This document shows positions 7,673 through 14,445 of a DNA stretch of 19,592 bases, piece after piece (the first letter of the stretch is position 1; every line of letters begins with the position of its first letter). Source of the stretch: Thiobacillus sp. UBA2186 (GTDB lineage: Bacteria > Pseudomonadota > Gammaproteobacteria > Burkholderiales > Thiobacillaceae). The stretch is taken from positions 1,806 through 21,397 of the forward strand of contig DCVO01000175.1 of assembly GCA_002327405.1 (NCBI GenBank). The letters run 5' to 3'. Position numbers and translations under genes: made by a program. The notes below the pieces were generated by a model. It had not been told where the DNA came from and did not search any database. It was given only the letters and a program-made list of their open reading frames with translations.

Positions 7673-7704
7673 GCCCGGGAGAGCGGCAAACGCGTCTCCC
7701 GGGC
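7673..7704 (-). terminator. Terminator-like hairpin forming the riboswitch expression platform
   Basis: On the minus strand GCCCGGGAGA (7704-7695), which is also the conserved 3' end of the guanidine-I aptamer, is perfectly complementary to TCTCCCGGGC (7682-7673) with a 12-base loop. Formation of this 10-bp stem should compete with the ligand-bound aptamer. Only a weak T-run (CCTTAT) follows, so it may act as an inefficient terminator or an anti-aptamer stem. The usual logic would be read-through when guanidine is bound. Confidence 0.72.
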
Positions 7705-7800
7705 TTTTATCCCTCCGTGGAGCCCCGCCCGTGGGCGGAACCGGCGGCTCTCGGACCAGCATCCCCTGCGGGGACCGGAACCCTAGCCCTCCTTCGCGGT
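7695..7800 (-). promoter_or_regulatory. Guanidine-I (ykkC) riboswitch aptamer
   Basis: The minus-strand leader contains the hallmark conserved elements of the guanidine-I class in the correct order: CTAGGGTTCCG (7786-7776), TGGTCCGAGAG (7758-7748) and ACGGAGGGATAAAAGCCC (7718-7701), followed by GGGAGA. Between them are two local hairpins, TCCCC/GGGGA and CCGCCC/GGGCGG, matching the variable stems. The aptamer begins about 34 bases after the predicted sigma-54 start site and ends about 56 bases before the ATG of the binding-protein gene. It is known to sense free guanidinium and to turn on genes for guanidine carboxylases and transporters. Confidence 0.95.
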
Positions 7801-7844
7801 ACTTGCGGGCCATGAGGCGCCGCTATTCCCGTTGTTGTCTTTCT

Positions 7845-7861
7845 AGCAATGGCTGTGCCAG
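7845..7861 (-). promoter_or_regulatory. Sigma-54 (RpoN) -24/-12 promoter for the riboswitch transcript
   Basis: On the minus strand CTGGCAC is followed, after five bases, by TTGCT (7861-7845). The GG and GC dinucleotides are separated by exactly ten bases, as RpoN holoenzyme requires, and both half elements match the YTGGCACG-N4-TTGCW consensus except the base after CAC. The predicted start is near 7834, giving a leader of about 195 bases that contains the whole riboswitch. Confidence 0.82.
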
Positions 7862-7954
7862 TCAATGCATTTCGACCTGATTGCCTGCGCCGGAACGCTT
7901 CCTGGCAGTTTTCCCGGGCGTTGCGCCGGTCAGCCTCCTTCGGGCGTGAGTGAT

Positions 7955-7994
7955 TTTGGTGCGCGCCGTGCGCAGGCAGCACCAAACTGGCACC
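7955..7994. promoter_or_regulatory. NtrC-like enhancer: inverted repeat TTTGGTGC/GCACCAAA and overlapping site
   Basis: TTTGGTGC (7955-7962) and GCACCAAA (7979-7986) are perfect 8-base complements 16 bases apart. The second arm is also the left half of GCACCAAACTGGCACC (7979-7994), which resembles the GCACC-N5-GGTGC site of the nitrogen regulator NtrC, with a perfect left half and a degenerate right half. The region lies about 120-160 bases upstream of the predicted sigma-54 start, the usual place for an enhancer. The rest of the gap to the acetyltransferase stop at 8043 shows nothing else convincing. Confidence 0.55.
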
Positions 7995-8042
7995 GCGAAA
8001 GCGGCAAGGAATGAATGGCTGCCAGGCCGGCGCGTGCGGGGG

Positions 8043-8501
8043 TCAGTCGATCAACATCAGGCGCCGCGCGCCGAGCCGGGTCGGCTGCCAGGCGAGACGG
8101 TCGTAGAAGGACAGTGCCGGCGCGTTGTCGAGGTCGGCGAGCAGTTGCGCGCGCACCGCGCCTCGGCTGCGCGCCCAAGTGACTACGGCATCAAGCAGGG
8201 CGCGGCCGAGGCCCCGGCCGCGCCAGTCTTCCCTTACCACCACGTCCTCGACCCAGGCCGAGGGCGCGCCTTCGGCGGTGGAAATCACCAACTGCGCCGT
8301 GGCCATGCCGACGGCGCGCGCATTCTCGTCGCGCGCGATGGCGATGTGGCCCATGGGCGAGGCGAGCAGGGCGGAAAGACCGCGGCGCTGCTTGTCAGGG
8401 TCGGGGGTGAAGTCCTGCTCGATGGAAAACAGCACGCCGAGCAGTTCGATCAGCTCGGGAATATCGGCTTCGCTCGCCGGCGTGATGGTGGCCTGGTTCA
8501 T
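8043..8501 (-). CDS. GNAT-family N-acetyltransferase
   Basis: A 152-residue cytosolic acetyltransferase with the GNAT fold. The acetyl-CoA pyrophosphate-binding motif A is clear: VEDVVVREDWRGRGLGRALL (Arg/Gly loop at residues 94-100). A typical helix, the strand AQLLADLDNAPALSFYDRL and a C-terminal beta segment follow. Size and layout match small-molecule GNATs that acetylate amines or amino acids; the acceptor is unknown. Its ATG overlaps the stop of the XRE-cupin regulator gene (ATGA, 8498-8501), so both come from one transcript. That suggests it may act on the regulator's ligand or on an amine in the divergent pathway. Its stop is followed by no convincing terminator. Confidence 0.9.
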   Translation of the reverse strand: MNQATITPASEADIPELIELLGVLFSIEQDFTPDPDKQRRGLSALLASPMGHIAIARDENARAVGMATAQLVISTAEGAPSAWVEDVVVREDWRGRGLGRALLDAVVTWARSRGAVRAQLLADLDNAPALSFYDRLAWQPTRLGARRLMLID

Positions 8502-9124
8502 GTCTCGACCGGGGTGGGATAGACGATGGTGGCGAGGAAACGGATCGGCAGTTCGATCAGTTTTTCCGGCCCGTGCGGCACTTCGCCGCGGAAGGTCAGC
8601 GCGTCGCCCGGGGTGAGCAGGTAGGTGTGCTGGCCGTGGCGGTATTCCATGCTGCCTTCCAGCATGTAGAGGAACTCGGTGCCGGGGTGCTCGAACACCG
8701 GGAAGGTGGCATCCTTCGAGTCGATGGTGATGAGGAAGGGCTCGAACAGCTTGGTCGGCCCCTGCTCGTGCGCCAGCAAATGATAGGTGTGGCCGCGCCT
8801 GGTGCCGCGGCGCACGACTTCCATGCCTTCGCCCTTTTTCACCAGTTGTGCGCTGCCTTCGGGCACGTCGTAGTTGCGGAACAGGGCGGAAAGCGAAACC
8901 CCGAGCGCCTGCGCCAGGCGGTGCAGGGAGTCGAGGCTGGTCGCCGTCTGCGCGTTCTCGATCTTGGACAGCATGCCGCGGCTGATGCCGGCGCGGTCGG
9001 CGACCTCGGCGATGGTGAGGCCGTGACGCTGGCGCAGCTCGCGGATGGCGTTGCCGAGGTAGCGCTCCAGCGCGCCGGCGGCTTCCGTCGTTTCCTGGTC
9101 CGGGTGCTCGGGAGGAGTGTCCAT
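8498..9124 (-). CDS. XRE-family transcriptional regulator with C-terminal cupin sensor domain
   Basis: A 208-residue DNA-binding regulator. Residues ~20-80 form an XRE/HTH_3 domain (LGNAIRELRQRHGLTIAEVA, then AGISRGMLSKIENAQT). Residues ~125-205 form a small-molecule-binding cupin barrel (EHPGTEFLYMLEGSMEYRHG, LLTPGDALTF, PHGPEKL). This is the layout of PuuR-type repressors that control amine and gamma-glutamyl pathways. I chose the ATG at 9124; an in-frame TTG at 9190 would push the N terminus into the divergent promoter, although the ATG lacks an obvious Shine-Dalgarno. It is divergent from the purU-mgd-gmaS-mgs operon and is the best candidate for its regulator, with the inverted repeat at 9201-9219 as a likely operator. 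It is co-translated with the downstream acetyltransferase. Confidence 0.92.
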   Translation of the reverse strand: MDTPPEHPDQETTEAAGALERYLGNAIRELRQRHGLTIAEVADRAGISRGMLSKIENAQTATSLDSLHRLAQALGVSLSALFRNYDVPEGSAQLVKKGEGMEVVRRGTRRGHTYHLLAHEQGPTKLFEPFLITIDSKDATFPVFEHPGTEFLYMLEGSMEYRHGQHTYLLTPGDALTFRGEVPHGPEKLIELPIRFLATIVYPTPVET

Positions 9125-9171
9125 GGGCGGATTATGGCACGGGAAAAAAAGATTCCGAACAAGAATAATAG

Positions 9172-9201
9172 TTGACCAATGTGAAATCAATGATGCATTA
9201 T
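9172..9201 (+). promoter_or_regulatory. Probable sigma-70 promoter for the purU-mgd-gmaS-mgs operon
   Basis: TTGACC (9172-9177) and CATTAT (9196-9201) are spaced by 18 bases in a short AT-rich stretch of otherwise GC-rich DNA. The first matches five of six, the second four of six consensus positions. A TATTAT element on the opposite strand (9170-9165) could serve the divergent regulator gene, but no good -35 accompanies it. Confidence 0.5.
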
Positions 9202-9219
9202 GTGAACAAATGTTTCACA
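9180..9219. promoter_or_regulatory. Putative operator: TGTGAA-N7-TTCACA plus an upstream TGTGAA half-site
   Basis: TGTGAA (9201-9206) and TTCACA (9214-9219) form a perfect 19-base inverted repeat. A further TGTGAA sits at 9180-9185, exactly 21 bases (two helical turns) upstream in the same orientation. The repeats overlap or follow the predicted -10 element, as expected for a repressor site. The divergent XRE-cupin protein is the natural candidate to bind here; this is inference. Confidence 0.5.
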
Positions 9220-9232
9220 CAGAGAATAATCA

Positions 9233-10093
9233 ATGTCCGCCGCCCGCCGCTACACCCTGACGCTCTCCTGCCCCGACCGGGTCGGCATCGTCGCCGCCGT
9301 GAGCGGCCTGGTCGCCCAACACCAGGGCTGGATCGTCGAAGCCAGCCATCATGCCGACGCCCTGGGCCGGCGCTTTTTCATGCGCCAGGAAATCCTCGCC
9401 GACTCGCTGCCCTTCGACCTCGCAACGCTGAAGCAGAAGTTCGCCCCCATCGCAGATGAATTCGGCATGGACTGGCGCATCAGCGACTCGGCGGAAAAAA
9501 AGCGCGTGGTGGTGCTGGTGTCGAAAAAGGAGCATTGCCTGTATGACCTCCTGGCGCGCTGGCAGTCGAAGGAACTCGACATCGACATCCCGTGCGTGAT
9601 TTCCAACCACGAGACCTTCCGCGGCTTCGTCGAGTGGCACGGCATTCCCTTCCACCACGTGCCGGTGACGCCCGAAACCAAGGTCGAGGCCTATGCCGAG
9701 GTGCAGCGCCTGTTCGAAGACGCGCGCGGCGATACCATGGTGCTCGCGCGCTACATGCAGATCCTGTCGCCGGAACTGTGCCGCGCCTATCCGGGGCGCA
9801 TCCTCAACATCCACCACAGCTTCCTGCCCAGCTTCGTCGGCGCGCGCCCCTACCACCAGGCCTTCGAGCGCGGCGTCAAGCTGATCGGCGCCACCTGCCA
9901 CTACGTCACCGAGGACCTCGACCAGGGTCCCATCATCGAGCAGGACGTGATCCGCATCGACCACTCGGATTCGCCCGAGGACATGGTGCGCTACGGCAAG
10001 GACATCGAGAAGACCGTGCTGGCACGCGGCTTGCGTTATCACCTGGAAGATCGAGTGCTGACTCACGGCAACAAGACCGTGGTGTTCCGCTAG
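9233..10093 (+). CDS. purU: Formyltetrahydrofolate deformylase
   Basis: A 286-residue cytosolic enzyme that hydrolyses 10-formyltetrahydrofolate to formate and tetrahydrofolate. Residues 8-85 are an ACT domain (YTLTLSCPDRVGIVAAVSGL) and the rest is a formyltransferase-fold catalytic domain. Its active-site residues are Asn192 and His194 in LNIHHSFLPSF and Asp230 in TEDLDQGP, with the spacing of the GART family. Length is typical. It is the first gene of a nine-gene operon, nine bases before mgdA. Its placement suggests it drains C1 units produced by N-methylglutamate oxidation, after methylene-tetrahydrofolate is converted to formyl-tetrahydrofolate, and regenerates free tetrahydrofolate. The Shine-Dalgarno is weak (AGAGAA). 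Confidence 0.96.
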   Translation: MSAARRYTLTLSCPDRVGIVAAVSGLVAQHQGWIVEASHHADALGRRFFMRQEILADSLPFDLATLKQKFAPIADEFGMDWRISDSAEKKRVVVLVSKKEHCLYDLLARWQSKELDIDIPCVISNHETFRGFVEWHGIPFHHVPVTPETKVEAYAEVQRLFEDARGDTMVLARYMQILSPELCRAYPGRILNIHHSFLPSFVGARPYHQAFERGVKLIGATCHYVTEDLDQGPIIEQDVIRIDHSDSPEDMVRYGKDIEKTVLARGLRYHLEDRVLTHGNKTVVFR

Positions 10094-10102
10094 GAGAATC
10101 GC

Positions 10103-11344
10103 ATGCCCTGGAGACTGCTCCGCTTCGCACTGTCGAAAAAACATCCGGAACCGAGGATGTTCACGCGCCACGACCGCCTTAAGCCCGCCTACGACGTCGT
10201 CATCATAGGCGGCGGCGGCCACGGCCTCGCCGCGGCCTACTATCTCGCGCGCGAGCACGGCATCACCAACGTGTGCGTGCTGGAGAAGGGTTACATCGGC
10301 GGCGGCAACACCGGGCGCAACACCACCATCATCCGTTCCAACTATCTCACGCCCGAGGGCGTGCAGTTCTACGATGAATCGGTGCGGCTGTGGCAGGACC
10401 TGGCGCAGGACTTCGATCTCAATCTCTTCTATTCCAACCGCGGGCACTACACCCTGGCGCACACCGACGCCGCACTTCGCACCAGCCGCTGGCGTGCCGA
10501 GGTGAACAAGCATTTCGGCATCGACTCGGAAGTGGTCGGGCCCGAGGTGGTGAAGAAGGCCGCGCCCATGATCGATCTTTCCTGCGGCGGCCACGCGCCC
10601 ATCCTCGGCGCGCTCTACCACGCGCCGGGCGCCGTGGCGCGCCACGACGCCGTGGCCTGGGGCTACGGCCGCGGCGCGGACATGCGCGGCGTGGAAATCC
10701 ACCAGCGCACCGAGGTGCTCGGCATCGGCGTCGTGGGCGGCAAGGTCGCGGGCGTGCGCACCAATCGCGGCAACATCGCGACGAACAAGGTGCTGTGCGC
10801 GGTCGCCGGCGCGACCCCGCGCATCCTCGACATGGTCGGCATCCGTTCGCCGATCTACATTCATCCGCTGCAGGCCATGGTCAGCGAGCCGGTCAAGCCC
10901 TGGCTCGATCCCATCCTGGTGTCGGGCAGCCTGCACGTCTACATCAGCCAGTCGGCGCGCGGAGAGCTGGTGATGGGCGCCTCGCTCGACCCCTACGAAG
11001 TGCAGAGCACGCGCTCGACCTTCGACTTCCCCGAGAGCCTGTCCGCGCACATGCTCGACATGTTCCCCTTCCTGTCGAACGTCAAGGTCATGCGGCAGTG
11101 GGCCGGCATGGCCGACATGACCCCGGACTTCGCGCCCATCATGGGCAGGACGCCGGTCGAGGGCTTCTACCTCGACGGCGGCTGGGGCACCTGGGGCTTC
11201 AAGGCCACGCCCGTGTGCGGCAAGACCATGGCCTACACCGTGGCCAACGACCGCGAACACACGCTCATCACCGGTTTCGGCCTCGACCGTTTCCGCAACT
11301 TCGCCTTGACCGGCGAGAAGGGAGCGGCTTCGGTCGGCCACTGA
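10103..11344 (+). CDS. mgdA: N-methylglutamate dehydrogenase subunit A (sarcosine oxidase beta-like)
   Basis: A 413-residue FAD-dependent oxidoreductase homologous to SoxB, the catalytic beta subunit of heterotetrameric sarcosine oxidase. A dinucleotide-binding motif, DVVIIGGGGHGLAAAYYLA, occupies residues ~31-49, followed by GGGNTGRNTTIIRSNYL. His181 in VARHDAVAWGY corresponds to the histidine that carries covalent FMN in SoxB. The C-terminal PIMGRTPVEGFYLDGGWGTWG region is also typical. The start at 10103 has an AGGAG Shine-Dalgarno and gives the short basic N-terminal leader seen in relatives. With MgdBCD it would oxidise N-methylglutamate to glutamate. Assignment to N-methylglutamate rather than sarcosine rests on the linked gmaS and mgsABC genes. 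Confidence 0.88.
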   Translation: MPWRLLRFALSKKHPEPRMFTRHDRLKPAYDVVIIGGGGHGLAAAYYLAREHGITNVCVLEKGYIGGGNTGRNTTIIRSNYLTPEGVQFYDESVRLWQDLAQDFDLNLFYSNRGHYTLAHTDAALRTSRWRAEVNKHFGIDSEVVGPEVVKKAAPMIDLSCGGHAPILGALYHAPGAVARHDAVAWGYGRGADMRGVEIHQRTEVLGIGVVGGKVAGVRTNRGNIATNKVLCAVAGATPRILDMVGIRSPIYIHPLQAMVSEPVKPWLDPILVSGSLHVYISQSARGELVMGASLDPYEVQSTRSTFDFPESLSAHMLDMFPFLSNVKVMRQWAGMADMTPDFAPIMGRTPVEGFYLDGGWGTWGFKATPVCGKTMAYTVANDREHTLITGFGLDRFRNFALTGEKGAASVGH

Positions 11345-11345
11345 C

Positions 11346-11603
11346 ATGAAGATCATGACCTGTCCCGTCAACGGCCCGCGCGCCATTTCCGAGTTCGCCT
11401 ACGGCGGCGAGATCCGGTCCATGCCCGATCCTGCCACCTGCAGCGACGACGAATGGGCCGACTACGTGTTCAACCGCAACGGTTCGCCCGGCGTGAAGCG
11501 CGAGTGGTGGTGCCACCTGCCCTCCAACACCTGGTTCGTCGCCGAGCGCGATACCGCGCGCGACGTGGTGCTGCGCACCTACCTGTACGAAGGCGAGGGT
11601 TAA
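11346..11603 (+). CDS. mgdB: N-methylglutamate dehydrogenase subunit B (sarcosine oxidase delta-like)
   Basis: An 85-residue SoxD-family small subunit, recognised by ISEFAYGGEI near the N terminus, the DDEWADYVFNRNG segment and the WF.AERDTA segment towards the C terminus. In SoxD proteins three cysteines and one histidine bind structural zinc. Here Cys6 and His57 remain, but the second cysteine of the CPxCG motif is Asn9 and the last cysteine position is Asn61, so a normal zinc site cannot form. The reading frame is intact and the gene sits one base after mgdA and one base before mgdC, so this is not decay. It presumably helps assemble the dehydrogenase complex. Confidence 0.87.
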   Translation: MKIMTCPVNGPRAISEFAYGGEIRSMPDPATCSDDEWADYVFNRNGSPGVKREWWCHLPSNTWFVAERDTARDVVLRTYLYEGEG

Positions 11604-11604
11604 G

Positions 11605-14445
11605 ATGCGACTGCCTGCGCAACCCGGAGAGTGGATAGACCGCACCACGCCTTTGGGCTTCCGCTTCGAGGGCCGCGACTACACGGGTTTTGCCGGCGAC
11701 ACCGTCGCCAGCGCTCTGGCGGCTGCCGGCGTGTCCATGCTCGGCCGCTCCTTCAAGTACCACCGCCCGCGCGGTCTGCTGTCCGCCGCCAATCACGACG
11801 TCAACGCCATGATGCAGTGGGGCGGCATGCCCAACCTGCGCGCCGATGCGACCCCGCTCGCCGCCGGCATGGACCTCGAGGCGGTCAACACCTTCGGCAC
11901 GCTCGAACGCGATGCCGGCAGTATGCTCGGCCATCTGTCGCGCTTCCTGCCCGTGGGTTTTTATTACAAGGCCTTCCACGGCAAGCGCCTCTTCCCGCTG
12001 TGGGAAAAGATGTTCCGTGCCATGACCGGGCTGGGCAAGGTCGACTTTTCCGCTCCGCGCCAGCGCACGCCCAAGCGCTACGGCTTTTGCGACGTGCTGG
12101 TGGTCGGCGGGGGAACATCGGGTCTTGCCGCCGCGTTGTCAGCCGCAGAGCAGGGCGCACAGGTGGCGCTGGTGGACGAGAACGCGCGCCTGGGCGGCAG
12201 CACCCAAGGCGCGTCAGAACTGGTCGGAAAAGTGCTGGCGCACCCGCGCATCCGCGTTTTCACCGACACCTATGCCGCCGGCTACTACGCCGACCATTGG
12301 GTGCCGCTGGTCGAGCGCGAGCGCATTACCAAAATGCGCGCGCGCGCCGTGGTGGTCGCCGCCGGCGCCTTCGAGCAGCCGGCGGTGTTCCGCAACAACG
12401 ACCTGCCGGGGGTGATGCTCGCCTCGGGTGCTGCGCGCCTGATCCGGCGTCACGCGGTGCAGCCGGCCGGGCGCATCGTGCTGCTCGCCGCCAATGCCGA
12501 TGCCTACCAGGCCCTGGCGGATTTCATTCGCGCCGGCATCGAGGTGGCGGCCGTGGTCGACCTGCGCGGCACGCTGCCGTCCGAGCAGCGCGCGCTGCCG
12601 GCTGCGCACGACATTCCGCTGTTTGCCGGCCATTGCATACTCGAAGCCCTGCCGTCCTCCGACGGCAGGCGCGTGGCCGGCGTGAAGATCGCGCCTCTGG
12701 GCCAAACCCAAGCCATTGCCGAACTCGCCTGCGACGGCGTGTTCATGAGCGTGGGTTGGGCCCCGGCCGCTGCACTCCTTTATCAGGCCGGGACGAAAAT
12801 GCGCTACGACGCCGGCATAGAGCAGTTCGTGCCGGAAAAACTCCCTGACGGCGTCTTCGCCTGCGGCCGCGTCAACGGCGTGCACACCTTCGCCTCGCGT
12901 CTTCTCGACGGCGAGCGCGCCGGCAGCGCGGCGGCGGCGCACTGCGGCTTGGGCGGCGCGAAGCCGATCGCGGTGCCGACGGAGACCGACTCGCCCACCC
13001 ATCCCTGGCCCATCGTGCCGCATCCTGAGGGCAAGAACTTCATCGACTTCGACGAGGACCTGCAGCTTTCCGACCTCGAGAACGCCATCCAGGAAGGCTT
13101 CGACAACATCGAACTCATGAAGCGCTACTCCACCGTGGGCATGGGGCCGAGCCAGGGCAAGCATTCCAACATGAACGCACTGCGCGTGTTGGCGCGCGCC
13201 ACCGGCGCCACGCCGGGCGAGGTCGGCACCACCACCGCGCGGCCGTTTTTCCACCCGGTGCCGATGTCGCATCTCGCCGGCCGCGGTTTCACGCCCGAAC
13301 GGCGCACGCCCATGCACGCGCTGCACGAAGCGGCGGGCGCGGTGTGGATGCCGGCCGGCGCCTGGCAGCGGCCTGAGTACTACGCCATTCATGGACTGAC
13401 GCGCGAAGCCTGCATCGAAGGCGAAGCGCTGGCGGTGCGCCAAGGGGTGGGACTCATCGACGTCGGCACTTTGGGCAAGCTGGAAATCCGCGGCCCGCAG
13501 GCGGCCGAGTTCCTCGAGCGCGTGTACGTCTCCAAATACGCCGGGCTCAAGACCGGCATGACGCGCTATGCCGTGATGTGCGACGAGGCCGGCGTGGTGA
13601 TCGACGACGGCGTCATTGCGCGTCTCGCCGACGATCACTTCTACTTCACCACCACCACCTCGGGCGCGGCGGCGGTCTACCGGGAACTCAGCCGCTGGAA
13701 CACGCTGTGGAAAATGGACTGCGGCATCGTCAACCTCACCGGGGCGATGGCGGCGATGAACCTCGCCGGGCCGAAGGCCAAGCAGGTGTTGACCGGGCTC
13801 ACCGATGTCGATCTTTCGCTGCCCTTCCTCGCGGTGCGCGAGGGCAATGTGTGCGGGGTGCCTGCGCGCCTCATGCGCGCGGGTTTCGTCGGCGAGTGGG
13901 GCGTCGAGATCCACGTGCCCGCCGAGCACGGTGCCAGGGTGTGGCAGGCGCTGATGCAAGCAGGCCAGGCGCACGGCATCCGCCCCTTCGGCGTCGAGGC
14001 GCAGCGCCTGCTGCGGCTGGAGAAAGGCCACATCATCATCGGCCAGGACACCGACGGCCTCACCACGCCGGGCGAGGCCGGGCTCGACTGGGCGGTGAAG
14101 ATGGACAAGCCCTTCTTCGTCGGCCAGCGCAGCCTCGCCATCATCGCCAGCAAGCCGCGCCCCCGGCAGCTCGTCGGCTTCATGCTGCCGGCCGATCATG
14201 CGGGGCCGGCGCCGCAGGAATGTCACCTCGTGATCGACAACGGCGACATCGCCGGGCGCGTCACCAGCATCGCCTGGTCGCCGGCGCTCCAGCGCCACAT
14301 CGGCATGGCCTACGTGAAGCCGGGAATGGACGCGGCGGGCAGCACGTTCGCCATCCGCCTCTCGGATAAAACATTGGTCAGCGCCGAAGTGGCGAAGACG
14401 CCGTTCTACGACCCGGACAACCTGCGCCAGAAGGAGGAGGCATGA
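11605..14445 (+). CDS. mgdC: N-methylglutamate dehydrogenase subunit C (sarcosine oxidase alpha-like, GcvT domain)
   Basis: A 946-residue fusion-type large subunit homologous to SoxA. Residues ~15-100 form the small ferredoxin-like Fer2_4 region (FEGRDYTGFAGDTVASALAAAG). Residues ~160-450 form a two-dinucleotide-binding flavoprotein fold starting CDVLVVGGGTSGLAAALSAA. Residues ~567-935 form an aminomethyltransferase (GcvT) folate-binding domain. In sarcosine oxidase the GcvT part captures formaldehyde as 5,10-methylenetetrahydrofolate, so the methyl carbon of N-methylglutamate is probably passed to folate here. A GAGGG ribosome site precedes the ATG. The stop overlaps mgdD by ATGA (14442-14445). 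Confidence 0.9.
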   Translation: MRLPAQPGEWIDRTTPLGFRFEGRDYTGFAGDTVASALAAAGVSMLGRSFKYHRPRGLLSAANHDVNAMMQWGGMPNLRADATPLAAGMDLEAVNTFGTLERDAGSMLGHLSRFLPVGFYYKAFHGKRLFPLWEKMFRAMTGLGKVDFSAPRQRTPKRYGFCDVLVVGGGTSGLAAALSAAEQGAQVALVDENARLGGSTQGASELVGKVLAHPRIRVFTDTYAAGYYADHWVPLVERERITKMRARAVVVAAGAFEQPAVFRNNDLPGVMLASGAARLIRRHAVQPAGRIVLLAANADAYQALADFIRAGIEVAAVVDLRGTLPSEQRALPAAHDIPLFAGHCILEALPSSDGRRVAGVKIAPLGQTQAIAELACDGVFMSVGWAPAAALLYQAGTKMRYDAGIEQFVPEKLPDGVFACGRVNGVHTFASRLLDGERAGSAAAAHCGLGGAKPIAVPTETDSPTHPWPIVPHPEGKNFIDFDEDLQLSDLENAIQEGFDNIELMKRYSTVGMGPSQGKHSNMNALRVLARATGATPGEVGTTTARPFFHPVPMSHLAGRGFTPERRTPMHALHEAAGAVWMPAGAWQRPEYYAIHGLTREACIEGEALAVRQGVGLIDVGTLGKLEIRGPQAAEFLERVYVSKYAGLKTGMTRYAVMCDEAGVVIDDGVIARLADDHFYFTTTTSGAAAVYRELSRWNTLWKMDCGIVNLTGAMAAMNLAGPKAKQVLTGLTDVDLSLPFLAVREGNVCGVPARLMRAGFVGEWGVEIHVPAEHGARVWQALMQAGQAHGIRPFGVEAQRLLRLEKGHIIIGQDTDGLTTPGEAGLDWAVKMDKPFFVGQRSLAIIASKPRPRQLVGFMLPADHAGPAPQECHLVIDNGDIAGRVTSIAWSPALQRHIGMAYVKPGMDAAGSTFAIRLSDKTLVSAEVAKTPFYDPDNLRQKEEA

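Noticed and set aside
7640..7813. In-frame upstream extension of the binding-protein gene from an ATG at 7813
   Set aside because: It would translate the guanidine-I riboswitch. The ATG at 7639 has a Shine-Dalgarno and gives a proper signal peptide.
7858..7872. IHF-like sequence AGTCAATGCATTT next to the sigma-54 promoter
   Set aside because: Two mismatches to the core consensus, and it abuts the -24 element instead of lying between enhancer and promoter.
7985..8002. Small CCGC-GAAA-GCGG hairpin as terminator of the XRE-GNAT unit
   Set aside because: Only a four-base stem and no T-run on the minus strand.
9125..9190. TTG start at 9190 for the XRE-cupin regulator
   Set aside because: It would extend the coding sequence across the predicted -35 region of the divergent operon and adds a non-conserved hydrophobic leader.
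9201..9219. Possible CRP site (TGTGA...TCACA)
   Set aside because: The half-sites are nine bases apart instead of six, so CRP would not fit. A local repressor operator is more likely.
9230..11386. Long open frame antisense to purU and mgdA (718 codons); similar long antisense frames at 12214-14655, 14942-17155 and 17837-19285
   Set aside because: These are shadows of strongly GC-biased codon use in the real genes. Their translations are His/Asp/Gly/Arg-rich with no recognisable domain.
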